Below, one piece after another: positions 39,101-54,100 of a stretch of 64,000 nucleotides of DNA (position 1 is its first letter; every line of letters begins with the position of its first letter). Below the pieces are notes generated by a model. It saw only the letters and a program-made list of their open reading frames with translations. It was not told where the DNA came from and searched no databases. The position numbers and the translations under genes are program-made. Location of the stretch: the NCBI RefSeq assembly GCF_030936135.1, contig NC_082597.1, forward strand, positions 41,087,095-41,151,094, read 5' to 3'. This stretch comes from Gavia stellata (taxonomy: Eukaryota > Chordata > Aves > Gaviiformes > Gaviidae).

Positions 39101-42100
39101 AAATAACAAGCAGTGTGTTGCAGTGTGTCTATCTCTGCAATGCTCCATTGTCTTCATTCTCTCAAGAATGAAGTCTAACTGGGTCAGTCAGCAAGTAGCA
39201 GAAAAAAACTGAAGACATATTACAGGATTTACTGTTAATGTATATTATTCTTGCTGAAGGATATTAACACTGGATTAGAACAATCCAAACTCTAAATTTA
39301 TGATTTTATGCAATTCCTTTGATTATCTTTAATCATGTCACTAATCTTGCCAATTCTATTTTCCCCATCTATAGAAAGGGGTACTAGACATTATAAAAAT
39401 ATCACGAGGATTAATCAGTTTCATAACTGTTTGAAACAACACGCAAAACCCAAACTTTATAAAGACAGCAGACCAACAAAATGAGTTTTGGAGTGGAATA
39501 TTACCTGTGAAACAAGGAATTTACACAAGTGATAAAAAATTTCTGCATTCTGAGGATTCTTCTCAAAAGCTCCAATCCACACTTTGTAGGCATTGTCACT
39601 CTGCTCCATCTGCAAATACAAGGTGGCCAAACTCTCCAAAAGCTGACAGTTGTTAGGGCAGAGCTCCAATAAAGATCTACAAAGTTCTGCAGCAGACTCC
39701 CACCTTAAAGAAAAGTAAAGGTAAGTTTTCAAAAAAACAGAGTTGAGTACTCCAATTAAAAATGTCTTGAAACAACTTACCTTTCAAGAAGTTTCAGCAA
39801 AGCTATCATGTTTCTGTAGAGAGGAAAGCAGACAGCAATTCTTTTGTCAGCCTCAAGGCTTTCATCAGTACATGTTTTGACCGCATCTTCAAAACAAAAG
39901 TATAAAATTAAGCCTTTAGACCTCAAGCAATGTCAAAGTTATTTGAAGCCTTAACATAATAAAAAGCCTCATTTAACATAATGAAAATACGTAAGTGTGG
40001 AAAGGTATTTCTGAGAGTGCTATTTCTGCAAATTATTAAAAAAAAGGAAGATGACCATCTTTGGAAAAGCTTTCTTAACACTCATCACCACAGTGCAAAG
40101 ACAGAAGTCTTTCAGAAGTTTCATCCCTCGTTCATTTACAAAACAGGAAACGTGCTACCAATGAAATGTTAAAGCCACATTACAGATGTGCATCATTATA
40201 TTTAAAACTACATTCCAGGTTTTCCAGCATAGCTGCTGAAAGCTATTGAGACAAAAGCTAATATAGGATATTATTTTTCTTCTCAGCATAATAGAAAGTT
40301 ACCCAACAATGAACACCCCATTATCAAGGCTAGACTGCCTTCACTCCCACAGCTGGGCTACTCAAGCTATCCTTGAGTATTTCCACACTACATTACCACC
40401 TGCAGCATAGATGTATCCTCAGTGGCAATTCAATATTGCTGCTGGCTAACACGCTAAGTACTGACATTTATACAATCCTACTATAAAGTCTACCTCTGGC
40501 AGCACCACAAGTCAAGAATTCAATTTCTTATAGTATCTTTATTTTACATCCTTAAATTTATTCAGTTTACTTAAACTTTGAATGAAGACAAACACATGCA
40601 TTGCTCTGCCTCTTCTAAGGAAACACACTAATCTTCCAGGAAAGTAACCCTCCAATAGACACATCCCACTGAGGGGAAGGAGGGTGAGAAAGAGAACAAC
40701 AGAAGCTTGGTTTTATGCTTGCAAAAGCCCAAGAAAACTAGCAATGTCATACTGTCACAAGCCCCTGGTCTTTATCTTGATAGAATACCATACTTCAGAG
40801 AAAAAGATACGGCTTTGAACCACAGAACCAAAAACTTAGTGTGTATTAAGTATCCAGGAACATGGACTTTCCTCACTGCTCTGTTCAAATCAAAGCCCAA
40901 ACACAGTCATCAGCAATACTGCACTGCCTTGAAATTCCAGAAGTTGGATACTATTTCTTGATTTACAATACATTACTCACTTGTTAAGTAGTTTACCTCC
41001 TTAATCTTACCTTCAAACATAGCTAACAGCATATCAGGATCGGTCTTCACATCTTGAACTGTTTGCCATGGTATTAAAAAAGGCTCTTTGTTCATGATCC
41101 TTGAAGGACTGACATTAGCTGGGTCATAGAACTTGACTGGGAGAATGCCGAATTCGGTTAGATGTATGTAAGCCAGCCAAGCCAAGCAACGGTCACTTAC
41201 AGTAAGGCGTTCTGATACTATCTTTTCATTTGCTGATTTTAAAGCATTCTGTAAAGGTTAAAAGAAATACATTATATTTCAACCATAAAAGTCTTTAAGA
41301 TCCAAGAATGATAAAAGCAAACAGGAAGAATAAGTTTTAATATTCTCAAATCTTTTCTATGGAAAAGACAAGAACTAATTCTTCACGTCCATCATGATTA
41401 TATTTGGCTTATGCGAACGTGTGACTGTATTCAAATTGTATGCATAATTTCTAGTAATAGGTTTAGAAAAACTGTAGAAGACTGTTATTTTGAAAAGTGA
41501 ATAGAGACAGACTTTGAAAACATGCATCTCCCAACATGTGTTCCATTTTTCTGTTTAATTCTCGGACAATTACTTCCAGTTGCATATAAGTAATACATTA
41601 GCTCTAAAAACAACTCATCTACAAGTTGGATTCAGCTTGCTATATCCTACTGGGTTTTGTGGTTTGGGGTTTTTTTTGCTTGTATGTTGGGTTTTGATTT
41701 TTTTATTAAGTTCTAGTTATACAGCTACTAAGTTACAGCTATCCAAGTCTACTGAAAGCACCACCATCTCTAGACATATTGTTTAAAAAAATGTGCTGGA
41801 AACATTATGAGAACAAGGGTACTGCTTCAAATTTTCCTACCAGTCATGTGCAAAACTAGAATAGCCCAGTTAAATAGACAGATCCCAAATAACATCATTA
41901 GAGCATACAATTAGACAAAGTCTAAACACAACTTTTCCTAAAACAGAACAGAATCTCATAACTAGTGATGTGCCAACATTTTTCTGGATAAATGCAGTAC
42001 AATCAAACAATGCACTTTCAAGAGAATGAAAGTACTTGTAAATTTAGGCAAAATTCAGCAGGACACTTGTCTTGTAACAGGCGAAACTGAAGTTTCAAAA

Positions 42101-45100
42101 ACATTTCACTCATTCACCCTTCAAATTATTTACTTCAGGAAATTTGCTTTCAAGTTTTCAAAGAGACACATTGCTACTTACTCTGATGTAGCATTTACTT
42201 AAAAATGATCTTTTCTTAAATATGGTTAAATAATGTCTCCCCAAGACATGCTTTTCAACTACACGTTTCAGATGAATATAAAAAACCAAAAAGATGTTTG
42301 GTTTCATGATGATGCTTTGGGGAAAAGTAAGGGAGACCAACCTATGTTATTCTCCCATTTATACTGGATTTCCATGTCAATCTGACACTAACCGAGGGGT
42401 TTTTCTCCCTCTGTTCTTTTTGTTCATTCAGTCAAACATTCAGAGTTACATTTATCAGCACTGCTGTGTTTAGAAAAGCTTCTAGAGAAAGTCAACACAG
42501 CATTACACTTTTCTATTTAAACTGGAGCTAGAAGAAAGCATTACAGCCTTAAACCACACAACTGAAAAAAATGTTTTAGGGTGTAGCAAGCAACAGGTGC
42601 CACCTGCTGGTAGGAATGAAAAAAACTTGCTATTGAAACTACAGTAGCTCCCGCTTTTAGTGGGAGCTGATGTCAGCACTCGGTTTCTCACCTTCAGCCA
42701 CCACTTCTATTGTCTACAGAACAGTAACAGTGACCTAAATTCCTTCTAAAGTAGAAATAAAAGCCTGAGATAACTCCGTGACTTTGGAGTTCATGGGATC
42801 AATAAAGTCTGATTTAACAGTCTGCAAATTTTGGAGCAGGGCAATTCTGTTAGATAACATCATACTATGTTCTTTCCCAAGAACTACTGGTTTGATAATT
42901 TCTGTAGCAATCAACGTTTGAGTACCTGAGACAAAACATTATTCAGAGGCCCTTCAGTGCAGAAAATTGTTCTACAGCTTACCAGAAATCAAGAAGCAAA
43001 GCAATCCCCTGGGAATTATTTTGGTCTAGGCTATTAGCTACACAAGCAAAGCAAAATAGGTAACAAAACCCCCAAATGTATATCCAAATTTTACAATGGC
43101 ACCATATCTCAAAACCAAAGTCTCTAGGAGAACTCGTTCAGCAAATAAAGGAAGGAACAATTCTTCTACAGTTGACACTATCAGAGTCCGAGGCATTAAA
43201 AAGGTGAAGGTATGAAGACAATTCCTGGGGTGGTAACCTGGAAGTTACCTGCAGCAGAACAAGAGCATTCTGATGTCTTCCTGTAAATAGGCTTAAGTGA
43301 ACCCTGTACAGGAGAGTCTCCAGCAGCTGAAAGGACACGAGATTTGGGTTTTCTTCTCCCTCTGTCACTTCCATTAGGAACTGTAGCATCCTCCCACATA
43401 CATAGTCTTTTCCATCAAAGGAATTCTCCAAATTCAAAAACTAGAGAGAAATAATTCATAATAATAATAGTAAAGCTTCTAGGTTAAAGTTTAAAATCAC
43501 ATGAATCACAAACTTCAGATGTCTTTCACCGCCTTATAAAACCATTATTTCCCTCCCTCACACCAATTTTTCACATTAAACCTCAAAAAATACTGTTTTA
43601 ATATTAAAGATCAAATAGTCAAAGTTAAATTTTGCAAGCTTAAGTAACAAAAAATAAGAAATCTAACACCTTGATTTTAAATAACTTTCATTACCTGAGG
43701 AAAAGTGATGACTTCTACAAATATCCTGCAAACAGAACTTTGAATCACTTCATTTTCTGAGCAATTTTGAGTTTTCAAAAAGCTATAGTGTTTTTCGTTT
43801 CATACTTTCCCTGTCATACGTACTGGTTTTCTACAGTAGAAAATGCACACTTACACAAACATTTCACGTATACTATTTTTTTTACTTACTGTCCACCAAA
43901 TTTGATAAGATGGAGCATATTCCACTGCTGTTTCACACATTTCCTGTATCTCCTCCTTGGTTCCTCTTTTTGAGAAGAGTCTGAGGTAATGACACCAGAT
44001 TTCAGGATTTTCTTTGTTGTTCTCAAGTGCTCGAGCCAACACATTTAAAGTAGAATCTAAACACTCAGACGATGAACTGTAAAAATTAAAAAAGCACTCA
44101 TATCAACTGTGCTAGCATTATCACTTACACAATACCAAATATGAAAATGGATGCTTATAATTAGAATGAAAGTGACACACAGACATCTTTTTCAATACGT
44201 CCTGTCTTTACTATGAAAGTTTCAAAGTTTCAGTAAGTTTTCATCCTTCAAAGGTTATTATTAGGTGCAATTATCATAGTGCATGGAAAAATAAGTTTCC
44301 TAGGAAGAGAGTGCCAATTCAAATAAAAGCCCAATTTAATTGAAAATGGGTAAGATTCGCTGTAAGCAGAAGTCTCAAGCTGCAAACATAAAAATGCATT
44401 TATATCATACAGACTTAAGAACTTAAATAGAAATATCAAAGGCTTAGTAAATGTAAGAAATTTTGTTACATATTTAATTTGCTTTCTACAGTCATCAAAT
44501 ATAAGCCTTTATTTAAGGTTTCTACACATGTACACGTCATGCAGGTTCTCTGCCTCTAAACCATTAAAAAACCCCAGATTCTACTTTTTCAAATAACTAA
44601 CGTGATATGATACCAGCAAAGTAATACAAGATTAGCTCAAATAACTGACTATATTGCAAACCACAGAGCTGTGCTTTAATTCATAAACAAACTTCCATAA
44701 AGCCACAGAAAGCTTCTGAGGTCACATTTATTCTGAAAGCATCTTTAGAAATTACTCTGCATAGACATTTATGAGAGGAAAAACACATGTCCCAAAATAA
44801 AACTAAACACAGTTAAACAAGTGTAAGTCTGAAGCCTTCCCAACCCTTTCTATCAGCACTGTCACCTACTATACCACTCAGTTTCTTCAGAGTACTGAGG
44901 CAGGGGGGAAAATGGGGGAGGCGGCTGTTTTAAGAAAAGGGTGCATTGTCTTCCACTAGGTTTTCTCCCTTCTTTTCTTGGTCTTTTTCCAAGTATGCTT
45001 ATATTTAGAAAGTGTGCTCTTCTCACCCTGCCGGTAGTATTTTCTTTGAGTACTGGCCTTTCCAGTTCTATCCCTTCTAGCGTTCATGCAGCTATTGATA

Positions 45101-48100
45101 CAGCTAAACTGATCTTTTGCTACATTTTCCATTATCTACAGTTTACACAAAGCTTTTAAGAGAGCTGCTCCTCTCCATTCCCTTTCCTCTCTGCTGCAGC
45201 TGCTTACGCCAGTACCTCACTATTAAAATCAAAGTTAATCTCTACAATGAAACCATCATGACAGAATTCCTACTGAAATTATCTGATTGCCAATAAAAAC
45301 ATGGTACCCTGCAGAATAATTTAAAGAAATAGAAACTAGACAAACTTAGAAATTCAAAAGTTAGAAAATTACAAAATAAGAAACTGAGTGCTGAACTGGA
45401 CCATTTCTACAGGGATAAAGCCATATAGCAGAACTGTTCTTATAAGAAAGCTTTCTGATGAAAAGTCATTTCAAACATTATTCCAACCATTTGGAAACTG
45501 ATTTGAGTTTATTGGTCCACTATCACTGGAAGTACAACATTCCACTGTAATCTTGGGAATACATTAGGTTGTGCACTTTTCAAACACAAACAATTATTTC
45601 TCCCACAACACTTCCCATCAACTTCCGTTCTGAATCAGAACCTCCCTAAAGATAAACCATCAATGTAATTTATTACTCACATACTATACTGCATACAGTA
45701 CGAAATCTAATCTATTTTTTAACCTACTTTTAAGTAATAAATTATTTGTGGCATTGTTGAAGAAAGTTCCTTAACATCGGAAAGGAAACTTGATCATAGC
45801 AGCATGGGTAAAGCGCAAAATCATATCTATAATGTAGCAGACTTACCCTTCATTTTGATTCAAGTATTTGTATGCAAGTTTAATCCAAAGCTGGACATCA
45901 CAGGGGTTTTCTTGGACACTTGCCTCCAAGTTGGATATGTCATCAGTCTCACTTGTAAAATACCGGACATCATCTGGAGTCACCACGGCATCAAGAGCCG
46001 GAACTCTTTTTTTATGTTCTGTGGGATGGGCTGCAAATAAAAAAAAAATAATTACAAAACTTTTCTTTTCAAAACAGAAGTGACCTGTAAGATTAGAACT
46101 CACACAAGGGGTGGCATTTATATATTTCAAGTATAGCCATTGACCAGAGCAAAATATGGCGATTTCAACATCCTCTGAAACTTAGAACTGTGTAGTCTGT
46201 AGAAAACTGGTTGTATTTCAAATGAGAAAGCAATAAATAAATAGCAGTAAAAGGCTGCTTTGATCAGAAGACACCAATTAAGGCAGTTCATTAGTGAGCA
46301 TTAGGAAACAGACACATCTGACAATGAAAAATTTATCTCAATTCTGAGTCTCTAAAAATCCTTTTTACAGGATTTGCTACCAAATCCTAAAGCTCCCACT
46401 TGCATGAGTCACATGTGAAACACTGTCGGAGTACTTACACTCTAGCAAGCTTCCAAGTCTCAAATGCTGTTTAACAGCACCTTTTTTTAAACTCCTGACC
46501 TCAACACCAAATACTAACTCTGTACAAATAACATAAGCGAACACGTGAAGTTTTACTACTTACAGTTCTGGGAGGGAAAAATGAAAATTAGATAAAAATC
46601 CTAATGGTCTATGGGCAAAGCTGAAACATTCTAGGGAAACAGTTCCTTACGTTCCTTTTAAGAACAGGTAAGTAGAAATTCCACCTTAACTTCCAGTCAC
46701 ACATTATACCAGATTTTTTTTCCTTAAATACAACAAATTCAGGTCAACCTTTACCCAAAAATTTATGCAAAATAAAGTGTGCATGCAGGAAATACAAAGT
46801 CAAGAGAGCTATTAAAAGCACTGGTTTTCTTAAGAACCACTTTAAAAATTAGGTGTTGGGAAGAGGTTGGTATATTTTTTCCCCCAGTACTTGTTTTTAA
46901 ATGGATGCCACACATCCAGATTACCATATTTAATAGGTCCAACGAACTGTTCCTCTTCACTGCTGCTACTATCTAACAGAGGTTTTCGCCAGTACTTTGG
47001 TCGCCATTTCCTTTTATCTTTCCATGTTGTAAATGGAGGTGCTGTAAACAAGCAAAGTAGCAGAAATTCTTTTACTTCTACGTATTCAAGATGAAAACAT
47101 CTTTGCTAGTAAAGATTTTAGATAAAAAAATTCTGTGAGTGCAACACAAGTGTAAGTTTCAACACTACTTATTTAAAATATATTGTGCTCAAGTGCATAA
47201 GTCACTTTTCCAAATTGGACTCCAAAAGTATTATATTATTGCCTTAAAACAAACTCTGCTGCCTTTAATTTACCATAAACAGAATTTATAATACTGAGAA
47301 AAATAAACTAAGCAGCAACAAAAAAAATATTCTTGGTTTACAAAATCACCAAGGTACTTATATAATTAAAAAGTTTATATTGTATTTAATCTACCAAGTT
47401 ACTTACTGTGACTTTTACTCTCATTGACGTTGCTGGCCAGAAGAACAGCCATCTGATCCACTGACACACGGTCTCTGTTTATACCAAAAAGTTTTTCAAC
47501 ATATTTTTCTGAAACAAGAATATTTGTATCTTAGGTAAACACATAAATGAAAATGGATAGGTAACTTAACAGCAATTCAGCACAACCTATGCTGAATTCA
47601 GAAAATATGACTGCTTCAAGAGCTATGGTAATTTAACACAATAGAACAAAGAAATTAAAAACTGATAAAGTTCTGTTCGGCAACTTGCCTATATGGCAAC
47701 AGTGGTGTTAGAAAATTCCAGCTCCACTGAAACAAACCAGTCCAGTAGTTACAAAAAGAAGTGAGGAAGGGGAGAGGGAAAGATTCTATGCTCACTGCTC
47801 CCCAATCCCCTGAATCCCAGCAATACTTTATTTTTTTTGAGTGAAATGTTCCACAGATCACTGATTTTTTTCCTTCTGTAAAGACACCAAGGTAACTACA
47901 AAGGACTGAACTGGGCAACTGCAGAAACCTATTTTTTCATATATCTGTATCTTATACGTTGCTTTACATCGAAGTCCTTGCATACAGAGCTTTTAATGAA
48001 TGTCATTCCCTTCAAAAATTAATCCTTCTATACAAAAGTGAACAAAAAGACTCTTAAAAACCTGTGGCAGTGCTGATTTCCTCATCAGTGCTTTTTTCTG

Positions 48101-51100
48101 AACAGCCAATCAGTTCTAAATTGTAAGACAGAATATCCTGAAACAGCTGCTTACGGCTAAGAGTGCAGTCTTTCATGTGCTGCCTAAAACCAAACAAATA
48201 AGCAATCAATATATTTATCACAGCAGCAATTTAATAAGGCTTGTAACTAGAAAGTTGGTTTCAGTACATGCTAGGGTGAGTCATAAAGAAAATGATACCC
48301 ACAGAAAACACTATAGTCTGCTTTGAAATGTCTGTTAAATATGTCTGGGTCTTCTCCCAGCTTAAGCCTGCATCAGTAAATTAATCCTAGTCTCTTCATT
48401 ATTTCACTGTAGCCTTACTCTTTAAAATCAAACTCTACACACTCACTTCGCACTAAGACAAAACCACAGAATTTAAATCTTTCCCGTTCAAACAAGGTCA
48501 TTATAAGAATTAGGTATCACTTTGTATTAAACTATGGTTTGGTGGTAACAGCTAAAAGCTGATCCAAGAAGGTGTCTGCCACCGAAAAGGATAAAAAAAA
48601 AAGAGCTAAAGTCCACTCCTATCGTATTTTTCCAGTTGTCAGAAGTTTCTAAATTAAGCTTATTCCTGACCAATTAATATCCATTTGCTCTTGTACCAAC
48701 TTTTTAAATATACTGTGCAACACTGTTTAACAAACTATTTTTAATATAATTTAACACCAGGCTTCAAAGAAATGAACTTAGCCAGTATTTTCCCAGAAAA
48801 CTAGAATTTCACTACTACAATAGTATTTTTTTTACATAACCACATAATATTTGGTGTATGCTTTATTTTGGTTAACAGCATGATACATCTCTAGTGTGCT
48901 TAACAGAATCAACCACTACTGAGGTTCCATGATGGTCTGAAGTTACGCTGAAGCTATAAAGCAAGAGGAGTCCTGTTTGAATTACAAGGCAACCAAAAGG
49001 TGAAATATTCTCTAACAGTGCATACTACTTTTCTAAATTTACATCTAAAGAGCCTCCTTTCTTCATGGCTTAGATGAAAGGGGTTTTTTCCTGCCAACCA
49101 AGTATCTGCAATAGGGTATTAAAAATAACTTTCTTTTCTAGAACTTGTGTATAGGATCATGAATCCAGACCTTTTAAAGAAATTAAAAACATGCCTAATT
49201 TGGTCTTGAGTCAGACATCTAGAAGAGAGGTTTAATTCAAATGAACAAAATTATGAAGAACTCACCACTGACAGTCATCATCATTACATGTGCCTGTTAA
49301 ATCAAAACGGCAGAAACACTGTTTTGGCTCAATCATATTGCTATACGTTACTGAACTGAGGTACAGCTTTTCCTTGGTTCGAAAGTATGGACTAAACCTA
49401 AAATGAAAGAGTGAATTATTGTGACAAAGCTTACAAGGTAGGACATCAGTTTTACTAAACAAAGTATTTAAAAAAAAAAAATAAAATCACTTTTTCTGTA
49501 TTAAGTCTCATTATTTCCAAAACCCTACTCCTAACCAAAAGCAATGCTGACCTATGAGTTAAGAGGAAGGTGAGAACAGTGAAAAAAGGGACGGGACAAA
49601 ACAGTACTTCTCAATCTAAACAGATTACGCTCTAGCATTCTCTTCTCCCTTAGGTGCAGAACTTCATTCATATAAAAACAGAAAGTGTAGTAATCATCCA
49701 GCAGGGAAAGCAAACTACTGAAACTGAATTTTAGTTTAGTTCTAGAAAAACTGCACTCATGCTCTAGTCAGCATAATATCAATGTCAAATGGAAGTAGAA
49801 AGCTAACCATTAAAGATTAACCTGAAAAAACAGTGAAAAAATCCACATCAGATTCTAGAACGTGTAAACAAACAAAAAACAGTCTGAGCTAAGCAGAGTA
49901 ATACTTGTTTTAAATCTTTAGCTAAAGTCTGACTATGTCAATTTTGGGATTTCTAGCTCCTTAAGGAATTGAAGCCGTAACCTACAAGAAAATAAAATTA
50001 ATACTCCTTTATGATGCATCCTCTGTCTTTTGCTACTTAAGAATACAGAAGTAAATAACCTGAAGCACGTGGTAGGATTCAACTGCTCTAGTTTAACTTT
50101 TATAAAACAAAAGTCTAGAATTTAATGTGTAGGAACAGAGATCTCTAATCAAGAGACAGATGTGTCAAATTGATTACACTTGCAGGTGCCTGCTTTAAGT
50201 CAAGATGAATCACTGAGGTCATGCCTCTTTTCACTGAGCAGGAATCCAAAAATAGGTGATTGGCTCTCTTAACTCAGACAATGTAAAGCCTAGCCAAGTT
50301 TAAAGGCTGTATAACTGAAATGTTTCTGTTAATTTTTTCCTGGATTTTAGATTGCTTCATGTTGGATATAAAAATCCTGTTTTCAAACGCTTAACTATTA
50401 TTTTTTAATTTAGTTATATCAAACAATAATCCAGCTGCAGGGAACAGTATGCAATACAATGTAAAAGCAGCATACTGCACAAATGCAACGGACTCCTGCA
50501 TACCAGAAAAAGTAACTAAAATCATTAGGTTCCCTAAATGAGACAAAATTGTTTCAGGATAGTCAAGCTTCTCACCGCAGCTTGTCTTTCTGTACATGCC
50601 TGGGTATCAAGGAAAAGCAGTGAAGAATACTTGAACAAGAACACATATACACAGAAGTCAAACAGCTGCTACAGTCTTCATACCTGTAGGATTTAAATAC
50701 TAGAAGAGGACTATGATACGGTCCAAACGGAAATGGTTTCACTTCAGTTTGTTTATTTTGTGATGTAACAAAATCCATGTCCACTGAAATTTCCTAGGAA
50801 ACAGACAAACAGATATATATCAATCACAATACCACCTAATAAACACAGCCTTCTTATTTAGTTTTAAAGCATTTACCTGACCACACAACAGATCTTCCTT
50901 AGGTACTGTAAAGGCAGTACTTTTCACCAGCAGCTCTTTCAAGCTGTCAGCTTTAGCATAAAGTTTTTTCAGTTCATCAACATTCAACCCAAGGAACAGC
51001 TCAGGCTCCTCTGATGCCTTTTTAGAAAGTTTGTTTATAGTTTCTTGTTTTGGAGTGTCCAGGTGTTTAAGATTTGGTTTAGTGAAAGAATTAGATTCTC

Positions 51101-54100
51101 TGAAAGATCTCCTTCGTTCTCGGTTTGAATTAGACAGAACTTCATCATCAAAGTAGTTTTCTTCACTGTCTAAAGACAATTTATCCTGTGTAAGATCATG
51201 AAGTGATGGCTGAGGTAATGCAAATTCAGATTCCTCTTCTGCATGAGGTGCAATATTTGCTTGTTCCTTGGTTTGAAGTGCGCGAGCCTCTTTCAATTTC
51301 TGAATCTTCAGAGCATATTCATACTCTAGTTGCTGTAGTCGTTTTTTCTCTAGTGCAATCAATTCTGCTGAATGCTTTTTTGGACTTGATGCAGGGGAGT
51401 TCTCCAATTTCAACATTTTGCTTGGCTGAAAAGAAGAAAATTCCCTTTATTTCATTTTCACATTTACCGATCTATCAACGGGATGTAAATGAAACACGGG
51501 CAAGATATTTCATTCAGAGTTTATATAAAACATATTTTAAACTCTTACCAGAAAATTTCAACAAACAGGAAAACTACAAAAGAGTTTTCCACAATTTAAC
51601 TGGCATGTTTACAGGTTTTTCAGTAAGAATTACCCTACATCATGGATGGGGCTTCAACAGAAGTTCTGGCCACATTTAAAAGGTGAGCTATAAAACAAGT
51701 ATACACAGTTGAGGGTGGCGGTAGAAACACAAAAAGAAAAATTTACAAAAATATTTTAGCCTTGGTTTTCTGTATTTTGTTTTCAAAACGAACAAGATCA
51801 GATCCCCACTTCAGCATCTTTGCTAGATAGTTTTAACAAGATCACTGATGTCTACAGACATTAAAGTATTTTCTTCCTTCCTTCACAGGCATACAGCTCT
51901 TATTATTTATCTATTAATGACACTCCCCTGGCACAGAAATGTATGCTTTGAACAGTTTTCTTATTTAAATGCCTAATGCTTTTTCTGTTGAATTCTCAAA
52001 AATATAGGAAAAAATAGGAAGACTCCTACAGTGCTTTTGAAATGTTTTCCTATTTTCCTGAACTCCCATTTGAACTAAGTTTCCTAATCAAAATTGCTAC
52101 TGCTTTTCAAGTACAGCATGGCTTAAAAGCATGCAACAGACTTACTCCAAGATGATCTTGCTCCAGTTTTCGTTTCCCAATTTCCTTACTTGCTACTGCT
52201 TTTGCTCGAGCAAGTTCTTCCCCATATTTTAATGCCAGAGCTTTTTTGACTGTAACTCGTTGTTGAACTTTATGAATCTGAAGAAAAAAAACACTACAGT
52301 AAGATGCAAATTTTCAGATACGACCACATAATAAAATATAATCAGAAGAGACATGGGAATTAATTAATGATTAATTCGAAGAAAGCCTATGCCTCCAAAA
52401 ATCAGGCTTCCCATTTCAAGATTTCCAGCTCTAGGAAACAGAAACATTTCAAAATTAAAGTTACTTGTTCCTGAAGCTTCTTGAGAAACATCTTATTAGC
52501 ATTCAAGATCTTCTCTGTGGCTTGTAGCTGTTCAGCCAGTTTGTTAATCTTATTTTCAGCAATTCGAACATTCTCTCTCTTCTTGGCCTCTTGTTGCAAC
52601 AAATGTTTCAAGACAGATTCATCCTTCATCAACAGAAGTCTAAAAGTAGAAAAGCCATGTAAGAAAACTGTTTCGAAAGGGAAGTTTCTCAGAGCAATCA
52701 CTGCTCCTCTGAAGCCCTAATTATTTAAGAACCCAGCTCTTTCTCACTTAACAAACAACATTTTAAGTTTCTCCAGATAGTCCTAACGTCCATGAGACAT
52801 TAAATATTGGTAGTACATACAGCAGATTTCAGTATCCCAAATTCAGCATATCAGTATAAAGCAGATGAAAACATTCTAGCTATGAGGATGGGGGAAGGTA
52901 AGCAAGTGGTTTAATACTGTTTTTAACATTAAAACATCCAAAACACATGTCGTTACTTTCTGTCAAGTAACAACCCAATTCTTCCTCAGGGCACATACAC
53001 ACATTAGGAGATTACAAGCCGTAGTATTATGGCACAATAGCAGAGTAATTAAATATAAAAAGCTATGCATTAAAGGAAGCAAGATAAAGACTAAGATAGA
53101 TAGGTGTGAATAAAGGCAGGGCGGAAGAATGTCCTTCAATTTACGTCTGACCAGGAACCAGTTTGTTCACAAGATCACACAGAAATGATCAAGTGGCAAT
53201 GGAAGCAGAGAAGAAGGATGCAAAGCACTTCTATTTTCCACAGCAACTTGGAAGAAGGGTGAGAAACATGGAAGAGACATGCTAAAAGAGAAAAGGCGTA
53301 CAGGAAAAACTTCAAACAGCATACCTATTCTGCAGAAACACTCATTCATTTTTATGTATCAGGCATACCCCATTGAAACATGCTACCCTCAAAGTGTACC
53401 AAGTAGTGAAAAGCAGACTCATTTTTTCATATTTCAGAGTTATTCAGTGGCACAGATGATGTTCTAGTCACCGAATGTAAACACAGCTGAAAACAGTTAG
53501 CATGACAAATCATACTTAGAAGTTACCAAACACTGACACTATAACACAATTCCTTTTGTACAGCAATAGTATTCAAAGCTGAATAGTTCAAGACTGAATA
53601 GTTCAAGACAACAGAAAACCAATCATTTGCTGTACTTCAAATGCTACACATTCAAAGAGATCATTTACAATTTTCATCCTGCTAAGCAAACAAGTTAGGA
53701 CTCATGACAGTGAAATACGTACCTGTTTTTCTTAAGCTTTGCTTCTGCTTCTGTGACTTGTTTAGTCACTACCGCTATTCTACCAATTCCATCAACTTCA
53801 CCATCAGAATTTGCAGGGGATGAATTGTTCCTCAGTGGATCAGACTTAATCAAGCGTTGCTTCTCACGACTAAAACAGAGATATTGGAAGCAAAGATATT
53901 CAGTAGCTTCAACATTCACTTTGATGTGTACTCCCAATAGTTCTAGCATCTTCAGAAAAGTAGCAGGACAAGATTTCAAGTTAAAAGAAAAAGGACTTTC
54001 CACAACTGCAATCAACTACTGTAAGTCAGCTCAAATCCAAAGACTTTCTTTAGACTCCTATGTTGTCTTACTAAAAATTGAGCGGGGGAAAAACCTGGAG

